Part shown: positions 18,366-26,856 of the stretch, piece by piece
How the letters are laid out: each line of letters starts with the position of its first letter
How positions within the stretch are numbered: position 1 is the stretch's first letter
Assembly: GCF_005222485.1 (NCBI RefSeq)
Contig: NZ_CP029078.1
Location: forward strand, 8,619,501-8,683,500
Length of the DNA stretch: 64,000 nt
Source of the DNA: Streptomyces griseoviridis
GTDB lineage: Bacteria > Actinomycetota > Actinomycetes > Streptomycetales > Streptomycetaceae
Direction: 5' to 3'
The notes under the pieces: generated by a model
Databases searched by the model: none
Told to the model about the DNA's origin: nothing
What the model saw: the letters and a program-made list of their open reading frames with translations, nothing else
Position numbers and translations under genes: made by a program

Positions 18366-20045
18366 TCAGTCCACGGTCACGACCACTGAGTGCCATCCGC
18401 TGGCGCCGTTGGGGATGGTCTGGGTCCGCCGCTGGGTCTGGGTGCGGCCGGTGCCGTCGGTGGCGCGCACGGTGAGGGTGTGGCCGCCCTTGTCCGCCCG
18501 CCACGGGTAGGACCACTGGCGCCAGGTGTCACGGGTGTCCTGGGCGGCGAGCCGGGCCTGCTCCCAGGGACCGTCGTCGACCCGGACCTCGACCTTCTCG
18601 ATGCCCCTGTGCTGCGCCCAGGCCACCCCGGCGATCATGACGGTGCCGGCCTTGGGACGGGCGAACGGCTTGGGCGTGTCGATGCGCGACTCGGTCTTGA
18701 TGGGCCCGAGGCGCGACCAGCCGCGCTGCACCCAGTACGGGTCGTAGGCGTCGAAGGTGGTCAGTTCGAGGTCGGTGATCCACTTGCAGGCCGAGACATA
18801 GCCGTACAGGCCGGGCACGAGCATGCGGACGGGGAAGCCGTGGGTGAAGGGCAGCGGCTGGCCGTTCATGCCGACGGCGAGCAGGGAGTCGCGGCCGTCC
18901 ATCACCTCCTCGACCGGGCTGCCGATGGTCATGCCGTCCACGGAGCGGGCGACCAGCTGGGTGGCGGGACCGCCCTTCGACGGCGGCTTGACGCCGCACT
19001 CGGCGAGCAGGTCGGCGAGGCGGGCGCCGATCCAGCGGGCGTTGCCCACGTACGGGCCGCCGACCTCGTTGGAGACGCAGGTGAGGGTGATGTCCCGCTC
19101 GATCAGCTCCCGGCCGAGGAGGTCGGCGAAGGAGAGGTCGAGGGGGCGGCGCACCCCCATGCCGTGGACCCGCAGCCGCCAGGTGGTGGCGTCCACCTTC
19201 GGGACGACCAGCGCGGTGTCGACGCGGTAGAAGGAACCGTTCGGCGTGGTGAAGGGGCTGATGCCGGGGATCCGCAACTGGGCCCCGCGCGGCACGGGCC
19301 GGGCCGGGGACTGCGGCCGGGGCAGGACCACCTTGTCGCGTGAGGCGACCGCGCTCTGCCCGCTGGCCGCGTTCACGGAGCGGCCGATCACGACGGCTCC
19401 CGCCGACGCGGCGGCCGCGGCGCTCGCCGCGATCACGAACCCCCGCCGGTCCCAGCCGCCCCCGGTGCCGGTGGCGGTCTCCTCGGCCTGGTCGTCGGGG
19501 CGTTCGGTGGCCGGGCCCGGCGCGGCGGCGGGGGAGCCGAGGCGCCCGATGAGGAAGTAGAGCAGCACCGCTCCGACGACCGCGCCGACGATCGACGGCA
19601 GCGCGTCCGTCAGCCCCTCGGAGTCCGGCCGGCTGAGGGCGGCGACCGCCCCCACCACGCCGAAGACCAGCACACCGGCGGCGCCGGTCCGCCGGAAACG
19701 CAGGGCGACGATTCCGATGGCGAGCGCGAAAAGCGCGAGCACCACCAGAATTCCGGACTGGAGCACCAGTTTGTCGTTGGTGCCGAAATGCTGGATCGCC
19801 CAGTCCTTCACGGCGGGGGGCGTGCGGTCGATCGCCGCACCACCGACCGCCACGATCGGATCGGACTGCGGCCGTACGGCCGCTGACACCAGCTCAGCGG
19901 TGGCGAGCGCTGCGAACCCGGCCAGCAGTCCACTGCCCGCGGCGAGCGCGCGCTGTGTCCATCTGCCCGGGGTCGGCGGCTTCTTCCTGTCGTCGGTCAC
20001 GTGGGGAATCCGGCCCTGAATGGCCGCCGGATTGGTCGTATCCAC
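18366..20045 (-). CDS. Membrane-anchored molybdopterin-dependent oxidoreductase, sulfite-oxidase family
   Basis: Up to 559 residues. The first 200 hold four or five membrane helices and a flexible linker. The rest is the sulfite-oxidase fold: molybdopterin domain with the conserved cysteine ligand in ITLTCVSNEVGG (about Cys323), WIGARLADLL and HGFPVRMLVPGLYGY, then an Ig-like dimerisation domain (IAGVAWAQHRGIEKVEVRVDDG, WRQWSYPW). A twin-arginine signal is not seen; the catalytic domain follows the helices and probably faces outside. Start may be GTG 20045 or GTG 20000; neither has a strong ribosome site. The neighbouring fasciclin gene suggests an envelope redox pair. Confidence 0.85.
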   Translation of the reverse strand: MDTTNPAAIQGRIPHVTDDRKKPPTPGRWTQRALAAGSGLLAGFAALATAELVSAAVRPQSDPIVAVGGAAIDRTPPAVKDWAIQHFGTNDKLVLQSGILVVLALFALAIGIVALRFRRTGAAGVLVFGVVGAVAALSRPDSEGLTDALPSIVGAVVGAVLLYFLIGRLGSPAAAPGPATERPDDQAEETATGTGGGWDRRGFVIAASAAAAASAGAVVIGRSVNAASGQSAVASRDKVVLPRPQSPARPVPRGAQLRIPGISPFTTPNGSFYRVDTALVVPKVDATTWRLRVHGMGVRRPLDLSFADLLGRELIERDITLTCVSNEVGGPYVGNARWIGARLADLLAECGVKPPSKGGPATQLVARSVDGMTIGSPVEEVMDGRDSLLAVGMNGQPLPFTHGFPVRMLVPGLYGYVSACKWITDLELTTFDAYDPYWVQRGWSRLGPIKTESRIDTPKPFARPKAGTVMIAGVAWAQHRGIEKVEVRVDDGPWEQARLAAQDTRDTWRQWSYPWRADKGGHTLTVRATDGTGRTQTQRRTQTIPNGASGWHSVVVTVD

Positions 20046-20232
20046 GATCGGATGAAGTTTTTTCCTGGACCAATCCGCGAGGTCCAGGGCTACGGATGCT
20101 ACGGGTGCTTACCTCGAAATCGCCCCCGTATTCTTTGTGTTCTTCGTATTATCAAATTCCCGTGGGGGAGCGGACCGTGCGCGGAAGGGCGGAGCCGGTC
20201 CGCGGCTCCGCCGTCCTCGACCTGCTCCGCGC

Positions 20233-21057
20233 TCACGCCCCGCCGCGCTCGCGCGGGATCTTCTGGCCCGCCTCGACCGCGACCGGCAGCCGGTTCTCGG
20301 CCGGCGGCAGCGGGCAGGTCGCCAGATCGGTATACGCGCACGGCAGGTTCGCCGCACGGTTGAAGTCCAGGACGACCGTGCCGTCGGCGCCGGGCTCCTC
20401 CACCCCGAGGACACGGTTCGCCGCGTACGTGGTCACCCCGGAGGTCGCGTCGGTGAACAGGACCGTCAGCCGGCCGGGTACGTGCCCGGGGAACGCGGTC
20501 AGCGACAGCTCCCGCCCCTCAAGTGAGAACGCGATCCGGCCCGGCGCGTCGTACACGTGCTCGAGACCCTCGACGGCGGCGCCGACGGTGGTCGGGCGCG
20601 GCGTCTCGAACGGCAGCCAGCGGCCGGTCACCACCCAGCGCGGGTCGGGCGCGTAGGCGGGCGTCCCGGTGAAGGCGGTGCGCAGCGGGGCGTCCGGATG
20701 ACGGGGGCGGACGATGTCGTTGCCGCCGCGCCTGGCCACCTCGATCACCGCGTCGCCCCACACGGCGTCGACACCGCCGCGCTCGGGCAGCACACCGAAG
20801 TGGTGCGTGCCGCGCACCGGCGCCCCGCCGACGGTCAGTTCCTCGCCGTCGTCGAGACGCACATGGACGCCCTCGCCGTCGGTCCACCAGGAGCCGGGGG
20901 CGTCGGGGAACCGCTGCGGGCCGTCGTGCAGCCAGTGCAGTCCGGTGATCGCGAGGAAGCCGTGCGGGTCGGCGAGGCGCTCCTCCTGTGCGCGGTACCA
21001 GTCGAGCCAGTCCCGGGTGAAGGCCTGGAGGTCCGTCGTGGTGGCCTCGGTGGTCAT
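20233..21057 (-). CDS. DUF1684 family protein
   Basis: A 274-residue protein recognisable by FLAITGLHWL near the start, GTHHFGVLP, RWLPFE and the C-terminal VVLDFNRAANLPCAYTDLATCPLPPAENRLPVAVEAG block, all features of the DUF1684 family. Its biochemical role is not established. ATG 21057 is used because AAGGAG stands six bases upstream. The gene follows a luciferase-fold oxidoreductase gene on the same strand with about 80 bases between them. Confidence 0.8.
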   Translation of the reverse strand: MTTEATTTDLQAFTRDWLDWYRAQEERLADPHGFLAITGLHWLHDGPQRFPDAPGSWWTDGEGVHVRLDDGEELTVGGAPVRGTHHFGVLPERGGVDAVWGDAVIEVARRGGNDIVRPRHPDAPLRTAFTGTPAYAPDPRWVVTGRWLPFETPRPTTVGAAVEGLEHVYDAPGRIAFSLEGRELSLTAFPGHVPGRLTVLFTDATSGVTTYAANRVLGVEEPGADGTVVLDFNRAANLPCAYTDLATCPLPPAENRLPVAVEAGQKIPRERGGA

Positions 21058-21137
21058 GGGTGCTCCTTCGTCGTCGTGCGAGGTGTGGTCCTCGCGGTCT
21101 GCTGCGGTGCCGGCCGACGTGACGTCGACCGGCCTTG

Positions 21138-22061
21138 TCATGACGCCAGTTCGCCCAGGAGCGCCCAGGTGCGCCTGCGGTCGGCGGTGCCGGCGATCTC
21201 GGTGGTGGAGAAGACCACCTCGGTCGCGCCGGCGTCCCGGTAGCGGCGCACCTCGGCGGCGACCGTCCGCTCGTCGCCGACCACCGCGAGATCGGACGCC
21301 CGGCTGCCGCCGGAGAGTCCGATGACCCGCGCGTAGGACGGGAACTGCTCGTAGAACGCGAGCTGTTCGGTGAACTTCGCCCGGACGGCGTCGACGTCGT
21401 CGGTGACCACCCCGGGCACCATGGCCACGATCCGGGGCGCCGGACGCCCGGCGGCGCGGGCCGCGGCGGTGACCGCCGGGACGATGTGCTCCGCCAGGGC
21501 CCGCGGACCCGCCAGGTACGGCAGGATGCCGTCCGCCAGCTCGCCGCTGACCCGCAGCGCCTGCGGGCCCATCGCGGCGACCAGCAACGGGACGCCGCCC
21601 TCGGCGCCCGGCACCCGCGCCGGGAGCGGAGTGACGGCCGTGAGCAGTTCACCGTGGAAGTCGGCGGTGCCGTCCCTCGTCAACTGCCGTAGCGCGGTGA
21701 GGAATTCACGGAGCCGGCCGATCGGCCGCTCGAAGGGCAGCCCGAAACCGGTCTCCGTCAGCAGCCGGGTGCCGAGGGCGAGCCCGAGGTGGTAGCGGCC
21801 GTGCGTGGCCGCCTGCGCGGTCTGCGCCTGGCTGGAGACGACGAGCGGATGCCGCCCGAAGACGGGGATCGCGGACGTGCCCACGTGCAGTCCCGGCACC
21901 TCGCGCCCGACGAGCGCCGCGAGCTGGGGCGAGTCGGCGCCGAAGGTCTGCCCGAACCACGCCGAGCGCAGCCCGGCCGCCGCCGCCTCGCGGGCCAGCT
22001 CCACGGAAGCGTCGATCTGGTTCTTCGCGTCGGACGCGTTGAGCGCTACTCCTACAGTCAT
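21138..22061 (-). CDS. LLM-class (F420-type) flavin-dependent oxidoreductase
   Basis: 307 residues of the luciferase-like fold: LAREAAAAGLRSAWFGQTFGADS, GTSAIPVFGRHPLV and the loop RYHLGLALGTRLLTE are those of the F420-dependent subgroup. The protein ends with STTEIAGTADRRRTWALLGEL. Such enzymes use reduced F420 or FMN to oxidise or reduce small molecules. I take ATG 22061 because the family N-terminus begins there; a ribosome site is not seen, so a leaderless message is possible. It is divergent from the sulfonate ABC operon, suggesting but not proving a link to sulfur or organic compound use. Confidence 0.83.
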   Translation of the reverse strand: MTVGVALNASDAKNQIDASVELAREAAAAGLRSAWFGQTFGADSPQLAALVGREVPGLHVGTSAIPVFGRHPLVVSSQAQTAQAATHGRYHLGLALGTRLLTETGFGLPFERPIGRLREFLTALRQLTRDGTADFHGELLTAVTPLPARVPGAEGGVPLLVAAMGPQALRVSGELADGILPYLAGPRALAEHIVPAVTAAARAAGRPAPRIVAMVPGVVTDDVDAVRAKFTEQLAFYEQFPSYARVIGLSGGSRASDLAVVGDERTVAAEVRRYRDAGATEVVFSTTEIAGTADRRRTWALLGELAS

Positions 22062-22106
22062 GTCTGTCGCAACGGCCGCCGCGCGAGAGCGCATTCCGGC
22101 CGGGTG

Positions 22107-22122
22107 TGACAGCTTCTTGTCA
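22107..22122. promoter_or_regulatory. TGACA-N6-TGTCA inverted repeat
   Basis: A short perfect inverted repeat in the 185-base region between the divergent oxidoreductase and the sulfonate operon leader. It may be an operator; support is only its symmetry and position. Confidence 0.3.
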
Positions 22123-22233
22123 GTCGTGTGAACCGCCACCGGCCCGCGCCACCGACGGCGGGCGGAGCGGAGGCGAGCGGTCCGCGCCGTTCCACAGCGT
22201 GGACTGCGGCTGGTGCGCCGCCGCCCGCTGCGG

Positions 22234-22239
22234 TACAAC
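22234..22239 (+). promoter_or_regulatory. -10 box TACAAC of the sulfonate operon leader
   Basis: TACAAC ends seven bases before the ATG of the leader ORF, which places the transcription start at or next to that ATG. No good -35 box is visible (CTGGTG at 22210-22215, 18 bases away, is weak). Confidence 0.4.
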
Positions 22240-22246
22240 TTCCCCC

Positions 22247-22315
22247 ATGATCCGCGAAGCCCTGGTACGCCGCCTGGTCGTCGACCTGTGCCGCCGTACG
22301 GCCGCGTGTTGTTGA
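22247..22315 (+). CDS. 22-residue leader peptide ending Cys-Cys, upstream of the sulfonate ABC operon
   Basis: MIREALVRRLVVDLCRRTAACC ends with two cysteine codons followed immediately by the stop, with a third Cys at residue 15. There is no ribosome site, and a -10-like box lies seven bases upstream, so translation from a leaderless message is likely. Small ORFs with an Arg-Arg-x-x-x-Asp-Leu core and terminal Cys stand before sulfur-assimilation operons in actinomycetes, and polycysteine leaderless ORFs act as cysteine-responsive attenuators in mycobacteria. The inferred role here is to let the ABC operon be expressed when cysteine is short. The gap to the permease is 143 bases. Confidence 0.7.
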   Translation: MIREALVRRLVVDLCRRTAACC

Positions 22316-22433
22316 TCCTGCCTCGCTGACCCGCCGCGTCCCGTGGCCCCTCGGGCCCGACCGCCGTCGCGTCGCCCCTTTTCCCGGTTCCCGCCCGGTG
22401 CCCTCGCGCGCGCCGGTGTCCGCTCGCCGTTCC

Positions 22434-22452
22434 CCTCCGAGGCCCGTGGAGG
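22434..22452 (+). promoter_or_regulatory. Hairpin that could mask the permease ribosome site
   Basis: CCTCC at 22434-22438 is complementary to the GGAGG ribosome site at 22448-22452, with a nine-base loop. It lies between the Cys-ending leader ORF and the permease GTG, where an anti-Shine-Dalgarno element would be expected in a leader-controlled operon. Confidence 0.4.
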
Positions 22453-22458
22453 TCCTCC

Positions 22459-23334
22459 GTGCCCACAGCATCCGCCGCGCCCGCGGCGCTGCGCGATCCC
22501 GCGGACGAGGCGGAGCCCGCGCCCCGCCGCCGGGCCCGCTCCCGGCTCGCGGGCGTGTCCCGGCGGCTGGCGCTGCCGCTCGGCTCGCTCCTGCTGTTCC
22601 TCGCCGTCTGGCAGTCGGTGGCCGCCGCCGGCACCTGGAGCGAGACCCTCGTGCCGCCCCCGGCCAAGGTGTGGGGCGCCTTCGTCGACGTCTCCACCAC
22701 CCATGACGGGGTGCGCGGCTACAACGGCACCTACCTCGTGGAGCACCTCGGCATCAGCCTGCGCCGCATCGCGTTCGGAGCCGGCCTCGGCATCGTCATC
22801 GGAGTGGCGTTCGGCCTGGTCATGGGCACCGTCGGCTGGGTGCGGTCGCTGTTCGAACCGTGGATCACCTTTCTGCGGACGCTGCCGCCGCTCGCGTACT
22901 TCTCCCTCCTGATCGTCTGGCTCGGCATCGACGAGGAACCGAAGATCACCCTGCTGGCGGTGGCGGCGTTCCCGCCGGTCGCGGTCGCCACCGCCGCCGC
23001 CGTCGCCGCGGCACCCCGCCACCTCCAGGAGGCGGCCCGCGCGCTCGGCGGCTCCCGCCGCGACGTCGTCCGGGACGTCGTGCTGCCGTCCGCGCTCCCG
23101 GAGATCTTCACCGGCGTCCGGCTGGCCGTCGGGGTCGCCTACTCCTCGCTCGTCGCCGCCGAACTCGTCAACGGCCTGCCCGGCATCGGCGGCATGGTCA
23201 AGGACGCGGCCAACTACAACAACACCCCGGTGGTGCTCGTCGGGATCGCCGCCATCGGCATCTCGGGGCTCCTCATCGACGGGCTCCTGCTCCGCCTCGA
23301 ACGCGCCGTCGTGCCCTGGCGCGGCCACACCTGA
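22459..23334 (+). CDS. ABC transporter permease, sulfonate/taurine type (SsuC/TauC-like)
   Basis: 291 residues with about six membrane helices. The cytoplasmic EAA loop EAARALGGSRRDVVRDVVLP near residue 195 docks to the ATPase. LEPWITFLRTLPPLAYFSLLIVW-type residues between helices and GIDEEPKITLLAVAAFPPV are standard for the SsuC/TauC/NrtB permease family. GTG 22459 follows GGAGG by six bases. It is the first structural gene of a permease, binding protein, ATPase, dioxygenase row. The Cys-ending leader ORF upstream points to an organosulfur substrate. Confidence 0.88.
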   Translation: MPTASAAPAALRDPADEAEPAPRRRARSRLAGVSRRLALPLGSLLLFLAVWQSVAAAGTWSETLVPPPAKVWGAFVDVSTTHDGVRGYNGTYLVEHLGISLRRIAFGAGLGIVIGVAFGLVMGTVGWVRSLFEPWITFLRTLPPLAYFSLLIVWLGIDEEPKITLLAVAAFPPVAVATAAAVAAAPRHLQEAARALGGSRRDVVRDVVLPSALPEIFTGVRLAVGVAYSSLVAAELVNGLPGIGGMVKDAANYNNTPVVLVGIAAIGISGLLIDGLLLRLERAVVPWRGHT

Positions 23335-23383
23335 CCCGCCCCGCCCGACCGCCCGCGCACCGCCCCGACAGAACAGGCTTCCC

Positions 23384-24457
23384 ATGACCACTCAGGAGAC
23401 CGGCGCCCGCACCGGATTGCCCCCGAGCCGCCCGACCCGCCGCGCCCTGCTCGCCGCCGCGCTCGGCGCCGCGTCCGTCGCCGTCACCGGCTGCTCCTCG
23501 GACGGCGGCGGATCCGGCGGCGGCAAGCGGCTGCGCGTCGGCTACTTCGCCTTCCCCAGCGGCGACCTGCTGGTGAAGAACCGCAAGCTGCTGGAGAAGG
23601 CGCTGCCCGACCACACGATCTCCTGGATCAAGTTCGACTCGGGCGCCAGCGTCAACCAGGCGTTCATCGGCGGCTCCCTCGACATCGCGGCCCTGGGATC
23701 GAGCCCGTTCGCGCGGGGCATCGCGGGCTCCTCGCCGATCCCCTACAAGGTCGCCTTCGTCCTCGACGTCGCGGGCGAGAACGAGGCCCTGGTGGCGCGC
23801 AAGTCCACCGGCGTCACCGACGTGGCGGGGCTCAAGGGCAGAACGGTCGCCACCCCCTTCGCGTCCACCTCGCACTACAGCCTCCTCGCGGCCCTCGAAC
23901 AGGCCGGACTCAGCGCCTCCGACGTCAAGTTGATCGACCTCCAGCCGCAGCCGATCCTCGCCGCCTGGCAGCGCGGCGACATCGACGCGGCCTATGTGTG
24001 GCTGCCCGCCCTCGACGAACTCCGCGCCGACGGAACGCAGTTGACCAGCAGCAAGGAGATAGGCGCGCAGGGCAAGCCGACCCTGGACCTGGCCGTGGTC
24101 TCCGACGCGCTGATCGCCGAGGACCCCGGGACCATCGCGACCTGGCGCAAGGTCGAGGCCGAAGGGCTGCGCCGGCTCGCCTCCGACCCGGAGGGCTCGG
24201 CGCGGGCCATCGCCGCCGAACTCGGCATCAGCCTCGCCGACGCCAAGGCCCAGCTCTCCCAGGGCGTCTTCCTCACCCCGCGCCAGATCGCCTCGGCCGA
24301 CTGGCTCGGCACCGAGGGCAGCCCAGGACGGCTCGCCTCCTATCTGACCGACACCGGGGCGTTCCTCGCGGGCCAGAAACAGATCGAGGCCGCGCCGTCC
24401 GAGGAGACCGTCCGCAAGGCGCTCTATCTGAAGGGGCTGCCCGATGGTCTCGCGTGA
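23384..24457 (+). CDS. ABC transporter substrate-binding lipoprotein (TauA/SsuA-like)
   Basis: 357 residues. The N-terminus has a twin arginine (TRRALLAAALGAA) and a lipobox VTGC with Cys37, so the protein is probably lipid-anchored outside the cell. The mature part resembles the NMT1/TauA periplasmic-binding fold: LRVGYFAFPSGDLL, WIKFDSGASVNQAFIGGSLDIAALGSSPFARG and GRTVATPFASTSHYSLLAALEQAGL. That GS-x-D-I-A-x-x-G-S/P pattern is typical of sulfonate and taurine receptors. It would capture the organosulfur ligand for the neighbouring permease and ATPase. Confidence 0.88.
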   Translation: MTTQETGARTGLPPSRPTRRALLAAALGAASVAVTGCSSDGGGSGGGKRLRVGYFAFPSGDLLVKNRKLLEKALPDHTISWIKFDSGASVNQAFIGGSLDIAALGSSPFARGIAGSSPIPYKVAFVLDVAGENEALVARKSTGVTDVAGLKGRTVATPFASTSHYSLLAALEQAGLSASDVKLIDLQPQPILAAWQRGDIDAAYVWLPALDELRADGTQLTSSKEIGAQGKPTLDLAVVSDALIAEDPGTIATWRKVEAEGLRRLASDPEGSARAIAAELGISLADAKAQLSQGVFLTPRQIASADWLGTEGSPGRLASYLTDTGAFLAGQKQIEAAPSEETVRKALYLKGLPDGLA

Positions 24458-25274
24458 GACGGGAGGCCCCCGGCCGACCACCGGCGCCGCACTCCCTGGC
24501 GCCGAACTCCCCGGCGCCGTGCGCCTGGACGACGTCATCCACCGCTACGGCCGGGGCGACGACGCCGTCACCGCCGTCGGCCCGGTCCGACTCGACGTCG
24601 AGCCGGGCGAGTTCGTCGTGCTGGTCGGCGCGTCCGGCTGCGGCAAGAGCACCCTGCTGCGGCTGCTCGCCGGGTTCGAACAGCCCACCCACGGCACCGT
24701 GCGGGTCTCCGGCGCCGCACCCCGGCCGGGGCACGCCGCGGGCGTGGTGTTCCAGCAGCCGCGCCTCATGCCATGGCGCACCGTCGGCGGCAACGTCGAT
24801 CTGGCGCTGCGCTACGCGGGCGTCCCCAAGGACCGGTGGGCCGGGCGGCGGGCCGAACTCCTCGACCGCGTCGGCCTCGACGGCACCGAACGGCGGCGGG
24901 TCTGGGAGATCTCCGGCGGCCAGCAGCAACGCGTCGCCATCGCCCGCACGTTGGCCGCCGAGAACCCCGTCCTGCTCCTCGACGAACCGTTCGCCGCGCT
25001 CGACGCCCTGACCCGCGAGCGGCTCCAGGAGGACGTGCGCCAGGTCGCCGCGCGGACCGGCCGCACCACCGTGTTCGTCACCCACTCCGCGGACGAGGCG
25101 GTCTTCCTCGGCTCCCGGGTGGTGGTGCTGAGCAGACGTCCGGGGACCGTCGTCCTCGACCTGCCCGTCGACCTCCCGCGCGACGGCGTCGACGCCGAAG
25201 AACTGCGCGGCAGCGCGGAGTTCGCGGAACTCCGGGCGCGCGTCGGCCACGAGGTGAAGGCCGCCGCGGCCTGA
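24444..25274 (+). CDS. ABC transporter ATP-binding protein (TauB/SsuB-like)
   Basis: 276 residues with Walker A GASGCGKST (62-70), Q-loop VVFQQPRLMPWRTV, signature SGGQQQR near 156, Walker B VLLLDEPFAALDALTRERLQ and the switch histidine FVTHSADEAVFLGSRVVVLS. The LMPWRTV Q-loop and DEPFAALDALTR are typical of the sulfonate/nitrate/taurine subfamily. The start overlaps the binding-protein gene by 14 bases, so the two are coupled. Together with the permease and receptor it completes an importer. Confidence 0.92.
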   Translation: MVSRETGGPRPTTGAALPGAELPGAVRLDDVIHRYGRGDDAVTAVGPVRLDVEPGEFVVLVGASGCGKSTLLRLLAGFEQPTHGTVRVSGAAPRPGHAAGVVFQQPRLMPWRTVGGNVDLALRYAGVPKDRWAGRRAELLDRVGLDGTERRRVWEISGGQQQRVAIARTLAAENPVLLLDEPFAALDALTRERLQEDVRQVAARTGRTTVFVTHSADEAVFLGSRVVVLSRRPGTVVLDLPVDLPRDGVDAEELRGSAEFAELRARVGHEVKAAAA

Positions 25275-25384
25275 ACGACGCGCCGGCCGAACCGACATGA
25301 GGACCAAGCACCGGCACCGGTCGCGAGGACCGCTCGCGTCAACGCTCAAGGCCCGCTCGCAGGAACCGCTTTCAGGAATCACTC

Positions 25385-25418
25385 AAGGACCGCTCACAAG
25401 GACCGCTCACAAGGACCG
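25385..25418. repeat. 13-bp tandem repeat in the gap before the dioxygenase gene
   Basis: AAGGACCGCTCAC occurs at 25385 and 25398 and begins again at 25411; degenerate copies (GGACCGCTCGC, CCCGCTCGC, GAACCGCTTTC) extend back to about 25325. The tract fills most of the 180-base gap between the ATPase and dioxygenase genes. Confidence 0.8.
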
Positions 25419-25454
25419 GCCCCAGGACCGCACACCAACGGAAAGGGAATCAGC

Positions 25455-26372
25455 ATGACCGTCATCACCGCACCGTCCCACCACCCCGAGGCGACCCGCC
25501 CGACAGGTCCCGGCTCCGCCGGCCTGCTGATCGACCCGCTCGGCCCGAGCTTCGGCGCCGAGGTGCGCGGCATCGACCTCGGCCACCTCGACGACGACCA
25601 GGTGGCCGCCCTGCGCACGGCGCTTGTCACCCACAAGGTGATCTTCCTGCCCGGCCAGGACATCGACGACCACGCGCAGATCGACCTCGGCCGCCGGCTG
25701 GGCGAGGTCACCGCGGGCCACCCGGTCCACGACTCGGGGGACGTCCCCGACGAGGTCTACTCCCTCGACAGCCAGGACAACGGGTTCGCCGACGTCTGGC
25801 ACACCGACGTGACGTTCGTCCGCAGGCCGCCCGCGATCTCCGTGCTGCGCGCCGTGGTCCTGCCACCGCACGGTGGCGACACCTCCTGGGCCGACAGCCA
25901 GCTCGCCTACGAGTCGCTGACCCCGGGGCTGCGCGCCCTCATCGACCCGCTGACCGCCGTGCACGACGGCAGCCGCGAGTTCGGCTACTACCTCGCCCAG
26001 CGGCGCGAGGGACGCGGGAACCTCTGGGACGGCGAGGTCTTCACCGACCTCGTCCCGGTGGAGCACCCCGTGGTGCGCGTCCACCCCGAGACCGGCCGCA
26101 AGGGCCTGTTCGTGAACCCCGGTTTCACCTCGCACATCACCGGCGTCTCCGAGCACGAGAGCCGGGGCATCCTCGACATTCTCTACGCCCACCTCACCAA
26201 GCCCGAACACACCGTCAGGCACCGCTGGCAGTCGGGCGACATCGCGATCTGGGACAACCGCGCCACCTCCCACTACGCCAACCGCGACTACGGCGACCAG
26301 CACCGCGTCATGCACCGGATCACACTGCGCGGGGACATCCCGGTCGGCCCCGTCCCGGCAACGGGACTGTAG
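25455..26372 (+). CDS. TauD/TfdA-family Fe(II)/2-oxoglutarate dioxygenase
   Basis: 305 residues. The iron ligands are seen as WHTDVTF (His116, Asp118) and DNRATSHYA (His273), with the 2-oxoglutarate-binding arginine in HRVMHRITLRGD. The N-terminal LGPSFGAEVRGIDLGHL and LVTHKVIFLPGQ are standard for TauD. Such enzymes hydroxylate the carbon next to a sulfonate or sulfate ester so that sulfite or sulfate leaves. Its place after the ABC importer supports a desulfonation role. A repeat-rich 180-base gap separates it from the ATPase gene, so it may have a promoter of its own. Confidence 0.9.
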   Translation: MTVITAPSHHPEATRPTGPGSAGLLIDPLGPSFGAEVRGIDLGHLDDDQVAALRTALVTHKVIFLPGQDIDDHAQIDLGRRLGEVTAGHPVHDSGDVPDEVYSLDSQDNGFADVWHTDVTFVRRPPAISVLRAVVLPPHGGDTSWADSQLAYESLTPGLRALIDPLTAVHDGSREFGYYLAQRREGRGNLWDGEVFTDLVPVEHPVVRVHPETGRKGLFVNPGFTSHITGVSEHESRGILDILYAHLTKPEHTVRHRWQSGDIAIWDNRATSHYANRDYGDQHRVMHRITLRGDIPVGPVPATGL

Positions 26373-26458
26373 GAAGGCGCGGTTGCGCTCCGGTGGTCCG
26401 AACACGGCGGCGGACGGGACGGGTTCACGGGGCACGTCACGTCCGGCCGCGATCCCGT

Positions 26459-26856
26459 GTCGTAGCCTGGTTCGGGCTGCGGCTCACCTCGCTGCCCGCT
26501 GCCGAACGCAGGCTGCGCGCCGACCGCGCCATCGACCTCGTCGGCCTCACCGACTTCGCCGACGCGCTGCCCAAGACGCTGGCGGGCGGCATGAAGCAGC
26601 GCTGCGCCATCGCCCGCGCCTACGCCGTCGACCCCGAAGTCCTGCTGATGGACGGGCCGTTCGGCGCCCTCGACGCGCTGACCCGGGTCCGGCTCCAGGA
26701 CCAGTTGCTCGCCACCTGGAGCCGCGAACGCCGGCCGGTCGTCTTCGTCCCCCATGACGTCGACGAGGCCGTCTGTCTGGCGCGGCGCGTCGTCGTGATG
26801 GCCGCGCGGCCCGGCCGCGTCCACCGGATCGTGGACGTCGATCCCGGTCCCTGGTG
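26459..26856 (+). pseudogene. Truncated ABC transporter ATPase (no Walker A)
   Basis: The frame shows only the middle and distal parts of a second sulfonate-type ABC ATPase: FGLRLTSLPAAERR, KTLAGGMKQRCAIARAYAVD (signature degraded from SGGM), VLLMDGPFGALDALTR (Walker B Glu changed to Gly) and VFVPHDVDEAV (switch His retained). The P-loop half is missing and there is no start codon in context. It resembles its intact neighbour at 24444-25274 only at family level, so it is probably a relic of a separate transporter operon. Confidence 0.75.
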
